NCBI GenBank assembly: GCA_030847615.1
Contig: JAUMIR010000001.1
Span: 165,451,001 to 165,515,000, forward strand
From: Gambelia wislizenii
Lineage: Eukaryota > Chordata > Lepidosauria > Squamata > Crotaphytidae
Direction of reading: 5' to 3'
DNA: 64,000 nucleotides
The notes below the pieces were generated by a model. It was not told the origin of the DNA, did no database searches, and saw only the letters and a list, made by a program, of their open reading frames with translations. The first letter of the stretch is position 1, and each line of letters opens with the position of its first letter. The translations under genes were made by a program, and so were the position numbers. Of this stretch, positions 54,950 to 64,000 are shown in pieces.

Positions 54950-55531
54950 CTGTATCATTGGTGCTAGAGGCAAAATAATGAGGTGAGGCTTCAGCCATAT
55001 CTCTCTCTGCCTTTTCTTCGCAAACGAAGATTCAGGAAGGACTCGTCCCGCGCTTTCTGCAAGCGCGCTGATGACTAAAAAGGCCAATCCGAGATAAACA
55101 AGTCTGGTTGCAAAAGGAACAGCAGAAGGTCTCCTTGGGTGATGTTTCTGGGTTGTGATTCTTTCTGCGTTGTTGTTTCTCTTCAAGACTTGTTCGTCGT
55201 GAGTTCTCAAATAAGGCTGCAGCATTGTGAACAGTGCGTCTCCATGCCTCGAGATGTGAGGCCAGGGCGGACCACTGTTGGTGATCAATTTGGACGAGCC
55301 TGAGATGTTGTTTCAGGGAGTCTTTGTATCGCTTTTTTGGAGTGCCCCTCTTACGCTGACCTGTGGCGAGTTCACTGTAGAGTACTATTTTTGGGAGGCG
55401 ATGGTCCTCCATCCTAGAAACGTGTCCTGCCCAGCGCAGCTGTGTTCTCAATATCATGGCCTCCATGCTGGTGATCCCTGCTTGCTCAAGGACAGCAACA
55501 TTCGTCACATAGTCAGTCCAGTGTATATTTA
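54950..55531 (-). pseudogene. Non-LTR retrotransposon ORF C-terminus, copy 2
   Basis: A minus-strand frame of 158 codons (55,508-55,032) is intact. It contains TNVAVLEQAGITSMEAMILR, TQLRWAGHVSRMEDHRLPKI, GQRKRGTPKKRYKDSLKQHL, DHQQWSALASHLEAWRRTVH, EEKQQRRKNHNPETSPKETF and a C-terminal CSFCNQTCLSRIGLFSHQRAC, a CxxC-x12-H-x3-C cluster that could bind zinc or nucleic acid. It is the better-preserved relative of 16,161-16,720. The sequence stops being recognisable beyond 55,531, so it is 5'-truncated. The clade is not established. Confidence 0.78.
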
Positions 55532-56993
55532 GGCCATATATGGGAATTTGAAAACAGCCAGAACTGTAGCCTTGATGGATTGTTGTTTTTGACCAACTGT
55601 GTGAGAGGTTATATTTCTAATGTAAGTGGACCAAGTAGACAATCAGAAAATTATTTAGAGGATGTATAAACCTCCTTAAAGATTCTGACCTTGCACTGTA
55701 AAAAACCAGCCAGTCTAACCCCAGCTGGTTATTACAGAAATGGAAATTAACTAACAAACACACACGCACACATGCACACACACACTGTCGACTTAAAAAA
55801 AAATGGCCTGATCACACCCTAGTAGGCTCTATTGACTTGTTCACAAGACAGGGTTTGTTACAGCAGACACTTCTATTTTCCCAATTAGTGTGGAATGGCT
55901 CAGAAGCCATCATTTTAATTACCCACAATGTCCTGTGAGGAAATTAAAAATGGTAATTAGTATGGATCAGAGGAGTCCCAGCTAAGTCTGAAGAGTGGGC
56001 GGAGAGGATGAGGAGAAAGCTGGAACTAGGGAAGAGGGATCCAACAATAGGAGATGTCAAGCTTTGATATGGCCCAGGCAGTCCATAACCTGAAAATGTT
56101 TTAAAATAAAAATGGATAGCTGAAGTTCCATTAGAAACTGTTTGATTAATGCTTGATTCACTAGACAGTCGGGTATTTAAAAATATATCGCTACCGCCCA
56201 TCCTAGTCCTTTCCCAGTATTCAGTATTAGACTCCTACAAATTATAGGTCACCTGTGTGTCACCACCACATTTTGGTTTTGTTTTGCTGCCTCTAAATGA
56301 TCAGGAACTGTTGTAGAATGCTGATTAACTGCAAGCCGTATTAGCCAGGTCCCAGTGACCACCAGTTGCTAAGAAACAACTGAGAGCCCAACCCCCAGAG
56401 CCCAACATGCCTGAATGGCTGTTTTGTGTGATTTTTTAAAAAAAAAAATGGGGGGGGGGAGCCTTCACACTGTATGGGGAAAATTAAACTATTACTTGAT
56501 TCAAAAGTTTTATCTGTACTGCACTTATCCATTAAATACTAGCCTCTGTGTCTATCCTTATACATGAGTAGAATATAAAACTAATGCTTCTATTTCTGTC
56601 TGTGGAATACTAAGAAAACAGAATGTACTGAATCTCAGAATAATTCTTTCGTTCCTTTCAGTCTCACACACAGTATATTGGGAGAAACTCAATCACTCAG
56701 AGGAACAGAAACCAAAAAGTGACAGTTAAGTCAAAAGCATGCTCAAATTAATATATGAGATGTTTGTTTGTGCATGTGTATCATCATATAAGCTGTCAGA
56801 ATGAGCACAAAAATATTAAATATCTGTATCACTATCTGATAATATGGCATCAATATCTGATACCATATTCAGTGAATATCTGAAGTGTTGCCACTCTTAA
56901 AGCACTTTGAAATTAATATGTACAAGTGTTTATACTGAATGGTGGCTGCTGGTGCCACATCAATGGGTGATGAATCCACTCCAGGTCTCAGGA
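55532..56993. other. Gene-free sequence
   Basis: A CA-rich repeat at 55,758-55,788; an A-run then G-run at 56,437-56,460. Nothing else recognised. Confidence 0.5.
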
Positions 56994-57275
56994 TTTTTCA
57001 AATGGGGGAAAAAACCCCCACCGAGGTCAGGAGCAGGATGGTGCTGTCCTCCCCATGACCTTCCCCTGTGTTTCCTCCATGCTGGGGGAACAAGAAATGC
57101 GCCACTTTTTATTGACGGGGGTATCCGTTAATAAAAGCAGCATGTTTCTTGTGCCTGCAGCATGGAGGAAGCATGGGGGAAGGTCGGGAGGATGACAGCA
57201 TTGTCTGAAACAGCGCTGTAAGCAAGACAGCGCCATCCTCCTCTTGACTTCGGCAGGTTCCCCCCATTTGAAAAA
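56994..57275. mobile_element. Foldback MITE with asymmetric arms
   Basis: TTTTTCAAATGGGGG (56,994) and, inverted, TTTTTCAAATGGGGGG (57,275) form the ends. The arms share ACCGAGGTCAGGAG/GCCGAAGTCAAGAG, GGATGGTGCTGTC/GGATGGCGCTGTC, CCTTCCCC and CCTCCATGCTG. The centre ACGG...CCGT with TTTATT/AATAAA lies near 57,115. The left arm lacks about 40 bp present on the right (57,190-57,230). No clear target duplication, so the superfamily is open. Confidence 0.65.
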
Positions 57276-58144
57276 GTGCTTAGTGTGAATTTTAATGGAG
57301 CTGTCCAAGGTGCTGAACCTGTCTGGGGCCTAAGCTTCAGCCCCATGGATAGATTGTTTAAAGTTCAGAATGAAACCCACCATAGATTCATTGCCCCATT
57401 GAGGTGGAATCATCACCCTCCATTGATTTTTCTTCCAATTATTCAGGCAGCAAAGCAGCTGATAAGAGATCCACAAATGACCAAAATCTGTCTAACAGAA
57501 ATGATCACAGCCGTTGTGTCTTAATTTTGCTTTCCAGAAACACATGCCATAAAGGTACTCTGAGATGACAGAGGGATAATCTGTGCTTTCTTTGTAACGT
57601 TTCCTATGCTGCTGCTCCAACTACTATTACTACTGCAGTGCATTATTTTTATTCAGGGTCATTATTTTCTATCAAGATTTTGCAATAAATTGCTCTATAA
57701 ATAGAAATTAAAATAAGAATATACTCTAGCATGTTGGTGGGTGAATAATACAGCTATTTAATAACTGTAATGTGGACAAATATAGAAAGCTAAGGAGACA
57801 AAGAAAACTTGTTCCAGGAGCTAGTGTGGGGGCGACTGTTTCTATTACTCCTGGATGACATGCTTTACTTATGCTTCATTTCTGAATATTTTGAGTACTT
57901 TATTATATAGTGCACTCACTTTACTGATGCCTGAATAGACATAGTAAGAAACATTTCCCCCTTCTTTTGCCAACTGATCTAGTGTAGCACGGATGTTTTC
58001 GTAGTTTGTTAGCTCCTTTGTGTCCTTGTGCTGCTGTTTCACAACTAATGATGTTAAATTGGTGGTAAAGTGGGATGCTGCAATGAAACTTCACAACTAA
58101 TGACTAGTTGCAGGGAAGGGCAGCAGCCTGCCGTATGGAACAGG
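57276..58144. other. Gene-free sequence
   Basis: The phrase GAGCTGTCCAAGGTGCTGAACC-like at 57,299 recurs at 43,679 and, worn, at 61,271. Nothing else recognised. Confidence 0.5.
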
Positions 58145-58250
58145 AAGCTGTATTATTATTTGTATCCCGTTTTTCTCCCAATATAGGGATTCAAGGCAGC
58201 TAACAATGCGTTTAAAACAGTCCAAGTTAAAAAAAATGCAAATTATTAAA
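58145..58250 (-). mobile_element. L2-type LINE 3' end, left piece
   Basis: Inverted, it reads TAGCTGCCTTGAATCCCTAT ATTGGGAGAAAAACGGGATA CAAATAATAATA, the standard reptile L2-type 3' terminus. The element seems to go on beyond the insertion at 58,264-58,630. Confidence 0.7.
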
Positions 58251-58643
58251 AGTATAAATATCAAAGTCGAAGTTTATTCCAGTCATATGACCCATATAAA
58301 CAATTCAATATACACCAGTATCAATGATAAACCATTCATACAAACAATTTACATGAACTAGAATACAAACAAAATTGGAGGGGGGAAAATAAAGAGGAGA
58401 CAACTATTAGTACCTAATATATTCAGACAACTATAACTACCTCTGCTCTTCTGCGAATTGTGGTACAAAAGAAATTTGGCACCTGAGCCGTTATATGAGG
58501 ATACCGATCCGACAAGCAATACCAGACCAGCCACTTGGTTGGACATCCTTGATACTTATTTTAAAAAGGGCTAATCAGGTGTCTCCTGATTTGGTTATAT
58601 AAAGAGCATCGTAAAAGAATATGTGACAAGAATATAAATATCA
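58251..58643 (-). mobile_element. Non-LTR 3' fragment with target-site duplication
   Basis: TATAAATATCA at 58,253-58,263 is repeated at 58,633-58,643; with flanking bases 12 of 13 positions match. Between them lies a 367-370-bp insert whose inverted end reads CATATGACTGGAATAAACTTCGACTT, a compact 3' tail without poly-A. A minus-strand frame (58,546-58,358) encodes no recognised domain. I infer a 5'-truncated non-LTR retrotransposon of unknown clade. Confidence 0.6.
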
Positions 58644-59050
58644 CGTTTATATTTAAAAACAAATCAATTTATGCAGTTAAAACCACAAACATTAAAATAT
58701 TGAAATATAACACTTCAAAATACAAATCACACAGCATTTAAAAGTCTAGCCCACATCAAAGAGAAATGTCGACACAGAAATGTTTTTACCTGTTTACGGA
58801 AAGAGAGGAGAGATGGGGCCATCCTGGCCTCCCTGGGCAGGGAGCTGCCACTGAGAAGGCCCTCTCATTTGTTCCCATCAAGTGAGCCTGAGACAATGGT
58901 GGGATAGAGAGAAGGGCTTCTTCAGATGTCCTATGAGCTCTAGTGGGCTCGTAAAGGGAGATATAGTCCTACAAATAACCTGGACCTAAACTATATAAGC
59001 TGTAGCCCTCCCCTTTGAAAGTAGGTCTGCAGGCTGTATAAGTTGATGTC
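58644..59050 (-). mobile_element. L2-type LINE region, right piece
   Basis: Contains GGGGCCATCCTGGCCTCCCT GGGCAGGGAGCTGCCACTGA GAAGGCCCTCTC, GGGAGATATAGTCCTACAAA TAACCTGG, a common LINE-derived text in reptile genomes that corresponds, inverted, to an RT C-terminal region with ERAFSVAAP-type wording. Orientation inferred from the 3' end at 58,145. Confidence 0.5.
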
Positions 59051-60353
59051 TTTCCCATCTAGAGCTTAGAAAAGTTATTTTTTTGGATCACAACTCTCAG
59101 AGTTCCCCAACTATCCTAGCGAATTTTCCAAAGTTTTGCTATCAGCAGAGAGTCTGGAGAGACTAGAGTTGCACCAGGTCATACAAAGCAGCAAACTGGA
59201 GTTTTTTTTCTGGCCAGAGGAGGTTTGGTTTGTGACAATCCATATTCTCTTGTTAGTATATGCAATCTGCAAGTACACACATGCACAGTGAGAGAGCAAG
59301 AGCACAGAAATGCTGATTCACCAGGAGAAAGACTGGTGAGACTTGAAAAAGACAAGAAAACCTGCCTTCCTGTCTTCTCCCACAAAAAAGCCAGGATTTT
59401 TCTTAGTAGTTAGTGTATGTGTGTGAAAATAGTACTATATGCCTTTCAGTATGCGAATTAAAGAGATCAAGATTAATTTTTTAGATAGGTTAGCATTCAC
59501 TTATAGTAGTAATTCATGTTATATCATTAAGTTAAAGAAAATACAGTATTTAAAAGAGTAGCACATTATATTTTAGAAATTTTAGGGAAAATGCTTATAA
59601 AATCTATTCTAGCTTTCAGTGGTGAGTGATTAAAAGTAGAAAATTAATTCATTTCCTGATGCCTCTTCCTTGTAACACTGTGTATTCAAACTCTTCTTTA
59701 AGGTACTGCAAACCAATCACCACTGGAAAGCCAGAAGAATGAGGCAATGTATCTGGATGGATCGGAAAGTGAAACATTTCAAACACACATTTCTCTTTGA
59801 GAAATGCTATCTGGTTTTGGAGTCCTTCCTCAAGAAGCTGCAGAAGATCGCAAGGCATGGGGTGATAATACTTCCTCAACCTGCCATTTATTCTAGGGTG
59901 GTAGGCATGGAACAGGTTGCAACACTATTGAATATGTGGGGGATACTGTCCTTACTACTACTATTACTACTACTACTCTCTCACACACATAGAGAGAGAC
60001 ACATTGATCACTTGGCAGCTACAACCATAACAGATCAAGTTCAGTTTTAAAAAGCCATACAACCTCCAACACAAGCATCTTAATTCCCACTTTTGGTTAC
60101 AAATTACTGCATAACCAAGCAACCCCTCCCCAACCATAAACCAAGGGTTTGTCTATATGTGGCAAAAAAAATCCAAATGAACAAAAATTGAGTGCCCCAC
60201 AGTAATGGTATCTTACAACAGCTGTGACTTGTCTTATAAGCTTTGCATGCCTGCTGATCAAACTGGTGGCCATAAATGATTTACTTGCATTTTTACTTAC
60301 CTTAATTTGCCGCTGCCTAACTTTTTTTTTGAAAAACAAAAACAAAACCCCTA
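59051..60353. other. Gene-free sequence
   Basis: A CTA/CACA simple repeat at 59,953-59,990. Nothing else recognised. Confidence 0.5.
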
Positions 60354-60846
60354 CAGTAGCACTCTCATATCCATGGGGGATTGGTTCCAGGACCTCCCAC
60401 AGATAATGAATTCCACAGATAATAGTGAATGTCCCTGTCACCATTCCTGCCACAGAAGCTATCTGGGGTGTGTGTGAAGGGATAAGATAAGCGAGACATC
60501 CCCTCCCTTCCTCCCCGTCACTATTGCAGCCACCGAAAACATGCCACTTCTCCTCCCCTCCGTCTGCCCCCCAATCACCATTGCCATCACAGAAGCTATC
60601 CCATGGGGTGAAGGGAGAAGAGATCTCCCCCTCCCCCTCATCTCCATTGCAGCCACCAGAGCCCTGCCAGGGGTGAAGAGAGAAGATGAGTGAGACCTCC
60701 CCTCCCCTCACTGCCCCATCCCCATTGTAGCCACCAGAGCCATCTGGAAGCCTCCTCCCCTCCCTCCCCCTCCACCCCCCTGCTGTCACCAACTGCAGAT
60801 AATGGAATCAGTAGTTGGTGAATCAGCGGATACAGGGGTGCTACTG
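60354..60846. mobile_element. Tigger/pogo-like MITE (493 bp) with internal tandem repeat
   Basis: Left end CAGTAGCACTCTCATATCCA after TA; right end, inverted, CAGTAGCACCCCTGTATCCG before TA (60,847-60,848). Between GGTTCCAGGACCTCCCACAG and AACTGCAGATAATGGAATCA lie four or five diverged units of roughly 60-85 bp, each with CCCCTCCC, CCATTGCAGCCACCAGAGCC-like and GGGGTGAAGRGAGAAG words. The 231-codon minus-strand frame over the repeats is Gly-rich and unsupported as a gene. Confidence 0.8.
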
Positions 60847-60848
60847 TA

Positions 60849-61634
60849 TTTCCACTGTGCACTAGAGCAATATTTTGGCTGTATAAAAAAGGACCCCCTC
60901 ATTTTCTCATCTTAGTGCTCTCACACTAAGGCAAAAATCTAGTATGGCAGCTCCGTGTGCTTGCTGTGTTAGCAAGTCCTGCCCCTGTGCTCATCTGGCC
61001 AATCAGTTTTGTGTTCCCTCTCATATGGGAAAGTGATTCATATCAAATCACTTGTCACAATGAGGGGGAATCTGCAATCCCTACGCTATTTTAAAAAAAC
61101 TCCAGGGAAAGCCACAAAAGCTTTTCCTAAAAGCTTTTGATGTTTTGCCACCCCCCTTCACAATACAGTGGAACAATGCAGAATGCCATTAAGACAAGGA
61201 GGATTCTCCTTGCATTCTATGGGGAGTATTTTTGCCATTTAGAAAACCCCCCAAAAGCCAATCTGAACTTTAAAGAGTTATCCAAGGTTCTGAACCTATG
61301 TGGGAGTAGGGTTCAGCAATGTAGGTAGATGGTTTAAATTTTGGACTAAAACTTTGAATGCATTCATTGTAGCATTGATACTGGACATCTGTGATAGTTT
61401 CATTGGACGGGTCAGGTTTAAAGTCTTTTTCTTCTAAGCTATCAGGCTGAGTACCAGTGTAGATAGACAATTGTCCTTGAAGAGAAAGTAAATTAAGGGC
61501 AAAATTAGATGTAACATTATCCATCTCATTAGATTGTATATGACTAATTTTAATAATAAATTGCTGGTGACATGTAGCCTGAAAGACAGTGGGAGAGAAG
61601 GGGAAGGCCTTTAGCCCTTGACCCCTGACCTGGT
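60849..61634. other. Gene-free sequence, possible worn DNA transposon
   Basis: A perfect palindrome CAAAAGCTTTT-CCT-AAAAGCTTTTG lies at 61,115-61,139. CCAATCAG and TCATATCAAATCACTTGTC stretches are present but no element ends can be defined. Confidence 0.4.
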
Positions 61635-62550
61635 CCTAGAATCATAGAGTTGGAAGAGGCCACAAGGGTCATTCTATCCAAACTCTTGCCATGCAGGAAT
61701 ACACAATCAAAGCACCCCTAACAGATGGCCATCTAGCCTCTGATTAAAAACCTCCGAAGAAGGAGACTCTGCCACACTCTGAGGCAATGCATTCCACTGT
61801 TGAACAGCTCTTACTGCCAGGAAGTTCTTCCTAATGTTTAGGTGGAATCTCTTTTCCTGTATTTTGCATCCATTGCTCTATGTCCTACACTCTGGAGCAG
61901 CAGAAAGCAAGCTTACTCCCTCTTCAATATGACATCCCTTTCAAGTATTTAAACATGGCTATCATGTCAACTCTTAACCTTCTATTCTCTAGACGAAACA
62001 TAACCAGGTTCCTAAGCCACTCCTCATAGCGCATGGCTTGCGGACCTTCACCGTTTTGTTTGCTCTCCTGTGGACATGTTCCAGCTTGTCAATATCCTGC
62101 TTGAACTGTAGTGCCCAGAACTGGACACAATATTCCAGGTGAGGTCTGACCAAAGCAGAATAGAGTGGTATTGTTACATCGATCAATCTAGACACTATAC
62201 TCCTATTGATGCAGCCCACAATCACATTGGCTTTTTTAGCTGCCACATCACGGTGTTGACATATGTTCAGCTTGTGGTCTACTAAGATTCCTAGTTCCCT
62301 TTCACATAGACTGTTGTCAAGCCAGCTATCATTCATCCTACATCTGTGCATTTCATTTTTTCTGCCTAAATGTAGTACTTTACATTCTCCCTGCTGAAAT
62401 TAATTTTATTAATTTTGGCCCAGGTCTCCAATCTATTAAGATCATTTTGAATCCTGATCCTGTCCTCTGGGGTATTAGTTATCCCTCCTAATTTGGTGTA
62501 ATCTGCAAATTTTATGTTAATGCCCCCAACTTCTCCCATAGAATGTAGCA
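61635..62550 (-). pseudogene. CR1 LINE RT part and 3' end (FADD lost)
   Basis: Minus-strand frames encode KFADYTKLGG, RIQNDLNRLETWAKINKINF (62,551-62,366), then [60 protein letters not shown] and [18 protein letters not shown] (62,351-61,989). The 3' region down to 61,635 has CACTGTTGAACAGCTCTTAC and CCATGCAGGAATACACAATC. The RT active-site FADD is changed to FADY. It reaches further upstream than the other CR1 copies, into the palm domain. Confidence 0.9.
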
Positions 62551-63506
62551 AGATTTAGTCCATGTTGCACATTTCTCCATGCTACATCATCATCTGATAG
62601 GCGAAGGGAAACACAGAATAGGATTTAAAGTGCTAGATGCATTTCTCTGTTACAGCACAAAGGAATCCACTAGCACCATTGAGACTAATTGGGAAGAAGA
62701 AATTTCTAGCATAAGCTTGAATAAGACCGAGTCCCCATAGCATGATGATATCAAGATGTAGTTTTGGGTTCTCCACTATTTACAGGGGAGAATTCAATGT
62801 TAATCCATTAGTGGCAGCGTGCCGATGTTGCCTGTAAGTCCAACATAGTTCAGCTTAGTAAAGGATTCGTGAAACATCCATAGCTGTGTATGTTGCTTTC
62901 CAGTATCTTCTCATCCTATTAGTCAAATTCTCTGTGGTTTAAAATTTGAGATACAGACAAGCAGGCAAATGTATATGTTTTATTTGCAGAATGAAATCTC
63001 AGATTTGCTTCCACCCCCAAAGCTTCTTTTGCTTTCAGTGACAAGAGTTGTACTTGAGGTTTAGGGTGTTGAATCTATATAGTCAGTATAATCACTTTAA
63101 ATTGTCAAGAACATAAGCATTACTGGTAGAAATGTTATGTCCCTTTTCTTTTTTTAACAAAATCAAAGCTTTTAAAAAGTATATTGCCACTGTTACCATT
63201 TAAGGAGAAATCATTCTCACTGGTATGTAACGTGCCATGACAGCCCCTATCTTTTTAATAAACTCATAATTAGCTACATTCTATAATTTGGCTTGCTGTG
63301 GCCTTCCACAAGGTTGGCAGTAAAACAGGACTCCCCAAACACCTAGGCTGGAGTCATGCTTAAGGGTGCATAAAACCTAAGGAAGGGCCTTCTAAATTCC
63401 TCAAAAGGTCACACCCCCAGGTAAAGATTATGTGGAAGCCCTAGAAGACTGTTAAAGTTAGGGTGATGATGGCTAATTCTCCCTGGGTGTCTTTGGAAGT
63501 GAACTA
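62551..63506. other. Gene-free unique sequence
   Basis: No repeats or coding features recognised. Confidence 0.5.
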
Positions 63507-63724
63507 CAGTTGTCCCTTCATATTCACTGGGGTTTGGTTCCAGGACGCCCCGTGGATACCAAAATCCGTGAATATTCAAGTCACATGATAGCAAAATGGT
63601 GTCCCTTATATAAGATGGCAAAATCAAGGTTTGCTTTCTGGGATATTATTTTTTAAATAATATTTTCAAGCCATGAATACTTAAATCCGTGGATATTAAA
63701 TCCATGGATACGGAAAGACAACTG
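63507..63724. mobile_element. Tigger/pogo-like MITE (218 bp)
   Basis: Left end CAGTTGTCCCTTCATATTCA after TA; right end, inverted, CAGTTGTCTTTCCGTATCCA before TA (63,725-63,726). Interior GGTTTGGTTCCAGGACGCCC and CAAGGTTTGCTTTCTGG match the common subfamily. Confidence 0.85.
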
Positions 63725-63761
63725 TACATCAAAGGTAATTGGATTCTCATTGCCTTGCAAT

Positions 63762-64000
63762 GAGAGTGAGTGAGTGTTTGCCCTCTCCCTCCTCCCTAGG
63801 AACACCTGGCCTCTGAGTGCCTTGAAAGCCAGCTCCAGCCAGACCACCGGTGGCAGCAGCAGTAGCAGCAGCAGTGTGGCTTCAAGCGGGGGGTGGAGAG
63901 TGAGTGAGTGTTTGCCCTCTCCCTCCTCCCTAGGAACACCTGGCCTCTGAGTGCCTTGAAAGCCAGCTCCAGCCAGACCACCGGCAGCAGCAGCAGTAGC
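63762..64000. repeat. 134-bp tandem repeat with AGC-rich part, cut by window end
   Basis: The unit 63,762-63,895 is repeated from 63,896 on, with GAGTGAGTGAGTGTTTGCCC, CTCCCTAGGAACACCTGGCC and GCCAGCTCCAGCCAGACCACC in the same order. Each unit ends in a GCAGCAGCAG tract of different length. The second unit runs off the window, so copy number is unknown. Short minus-strand frames (VWLELAFKALRGQVF...) repeat with it; nothing shows they are translated. Confidence 0.88.

Noticed and set aside
16190..55531. Shared 5' boundary CCTAAATATACACTGG of the two unassigned LINE copies as evidence for a defined short element
   Set aside because: Copy 1 continues upstream in frame (RFHQR...ILNIHW), so the boundary is only where copy 2 is truncated.
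60097..60792. 231-codon Gly-rich minus-strand frame
   Set aside because: It lies over the tandem repeats of a Tigger-like MITE and its flank; no recognisable protein family.
1..64000. A CRISPR array, operon, phage or bacterial defence system
   Set aside because: No spaced identical repeats with unique spacers, no ribosome-binding-site-led gene clusters; the repeat content is that of a vertebrate genome.

Overview
The window reads as intergenic or intronic DNA of a squamate reptile, most likely a lizard. I found no host protein-coding exon, rRNA gene or functional tRNA gene. The organism call is an inference from repeats: a 5S-rRNA-headed SINE and a tRNA-headed SINE of the Sauria type, coexisting L1, L2 and CR1 LINEs, vertebrate-type Helitrons, Tigger/pogo-like MITEs, hAT-like foldbacks and short palindromic repeats. 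Almost every long open frame is a piece of a dead retrotransposon or a compositional artefact.

Layout. 1-1120 is the 3' part of an L2-type LINE. 1267-6217 is an antisense L1 (copy A) cut off inside ORF1 and bounded by a perfect 19-bp target-site duplication. 9.7-12.5 kb is a mosaic: a 5S-headed SINE, two CR1 ends, and an unclassified DNA transposon holding a GC-rich chain of hairpins. 16.2-24.1 kb is the structural centre. A second L1 (copy B, + strand) has been hit by an inverted, apparently twin-primed L1 insertion that itself carries a 334-bp hAT-like hairpin element. It was also hit by a 1302-bp Helitron that carries a G-rich minisatellite. A short piece of the Helitron 3' end reappears about 380 bp downstream, where RT motif A of the L1 has been lost. 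24-33 kb is a scatter of MITEs and a nested CR1/L2/Tigger stack (31.4-32.7 kb). 33-51 kb is mostly unique with isolated SINEs, CR1 pieces, a short Helitron (36.2 kb) and Tigger MITEs. 51.4-52.4 kb is a GC-rich, promoter- or LTR-like island with CCAAT boxes and six CACRTG E-boxes, followed by a broken coiled-coil reading frame. 53-64 kb holds more MITEs, a foldback element, CR1 and L2 pieces, and a 134-bp tandem repeat running off the window end.

Nothing here works as an operon or pathway. The interest lies in the insertion record: several junctions can be resolved to the base because the interrupted host element keeps its reading frame or its duplicated target site. Family names rest on recognised sequence and structure, without any database search; divergence and ages were not computed.
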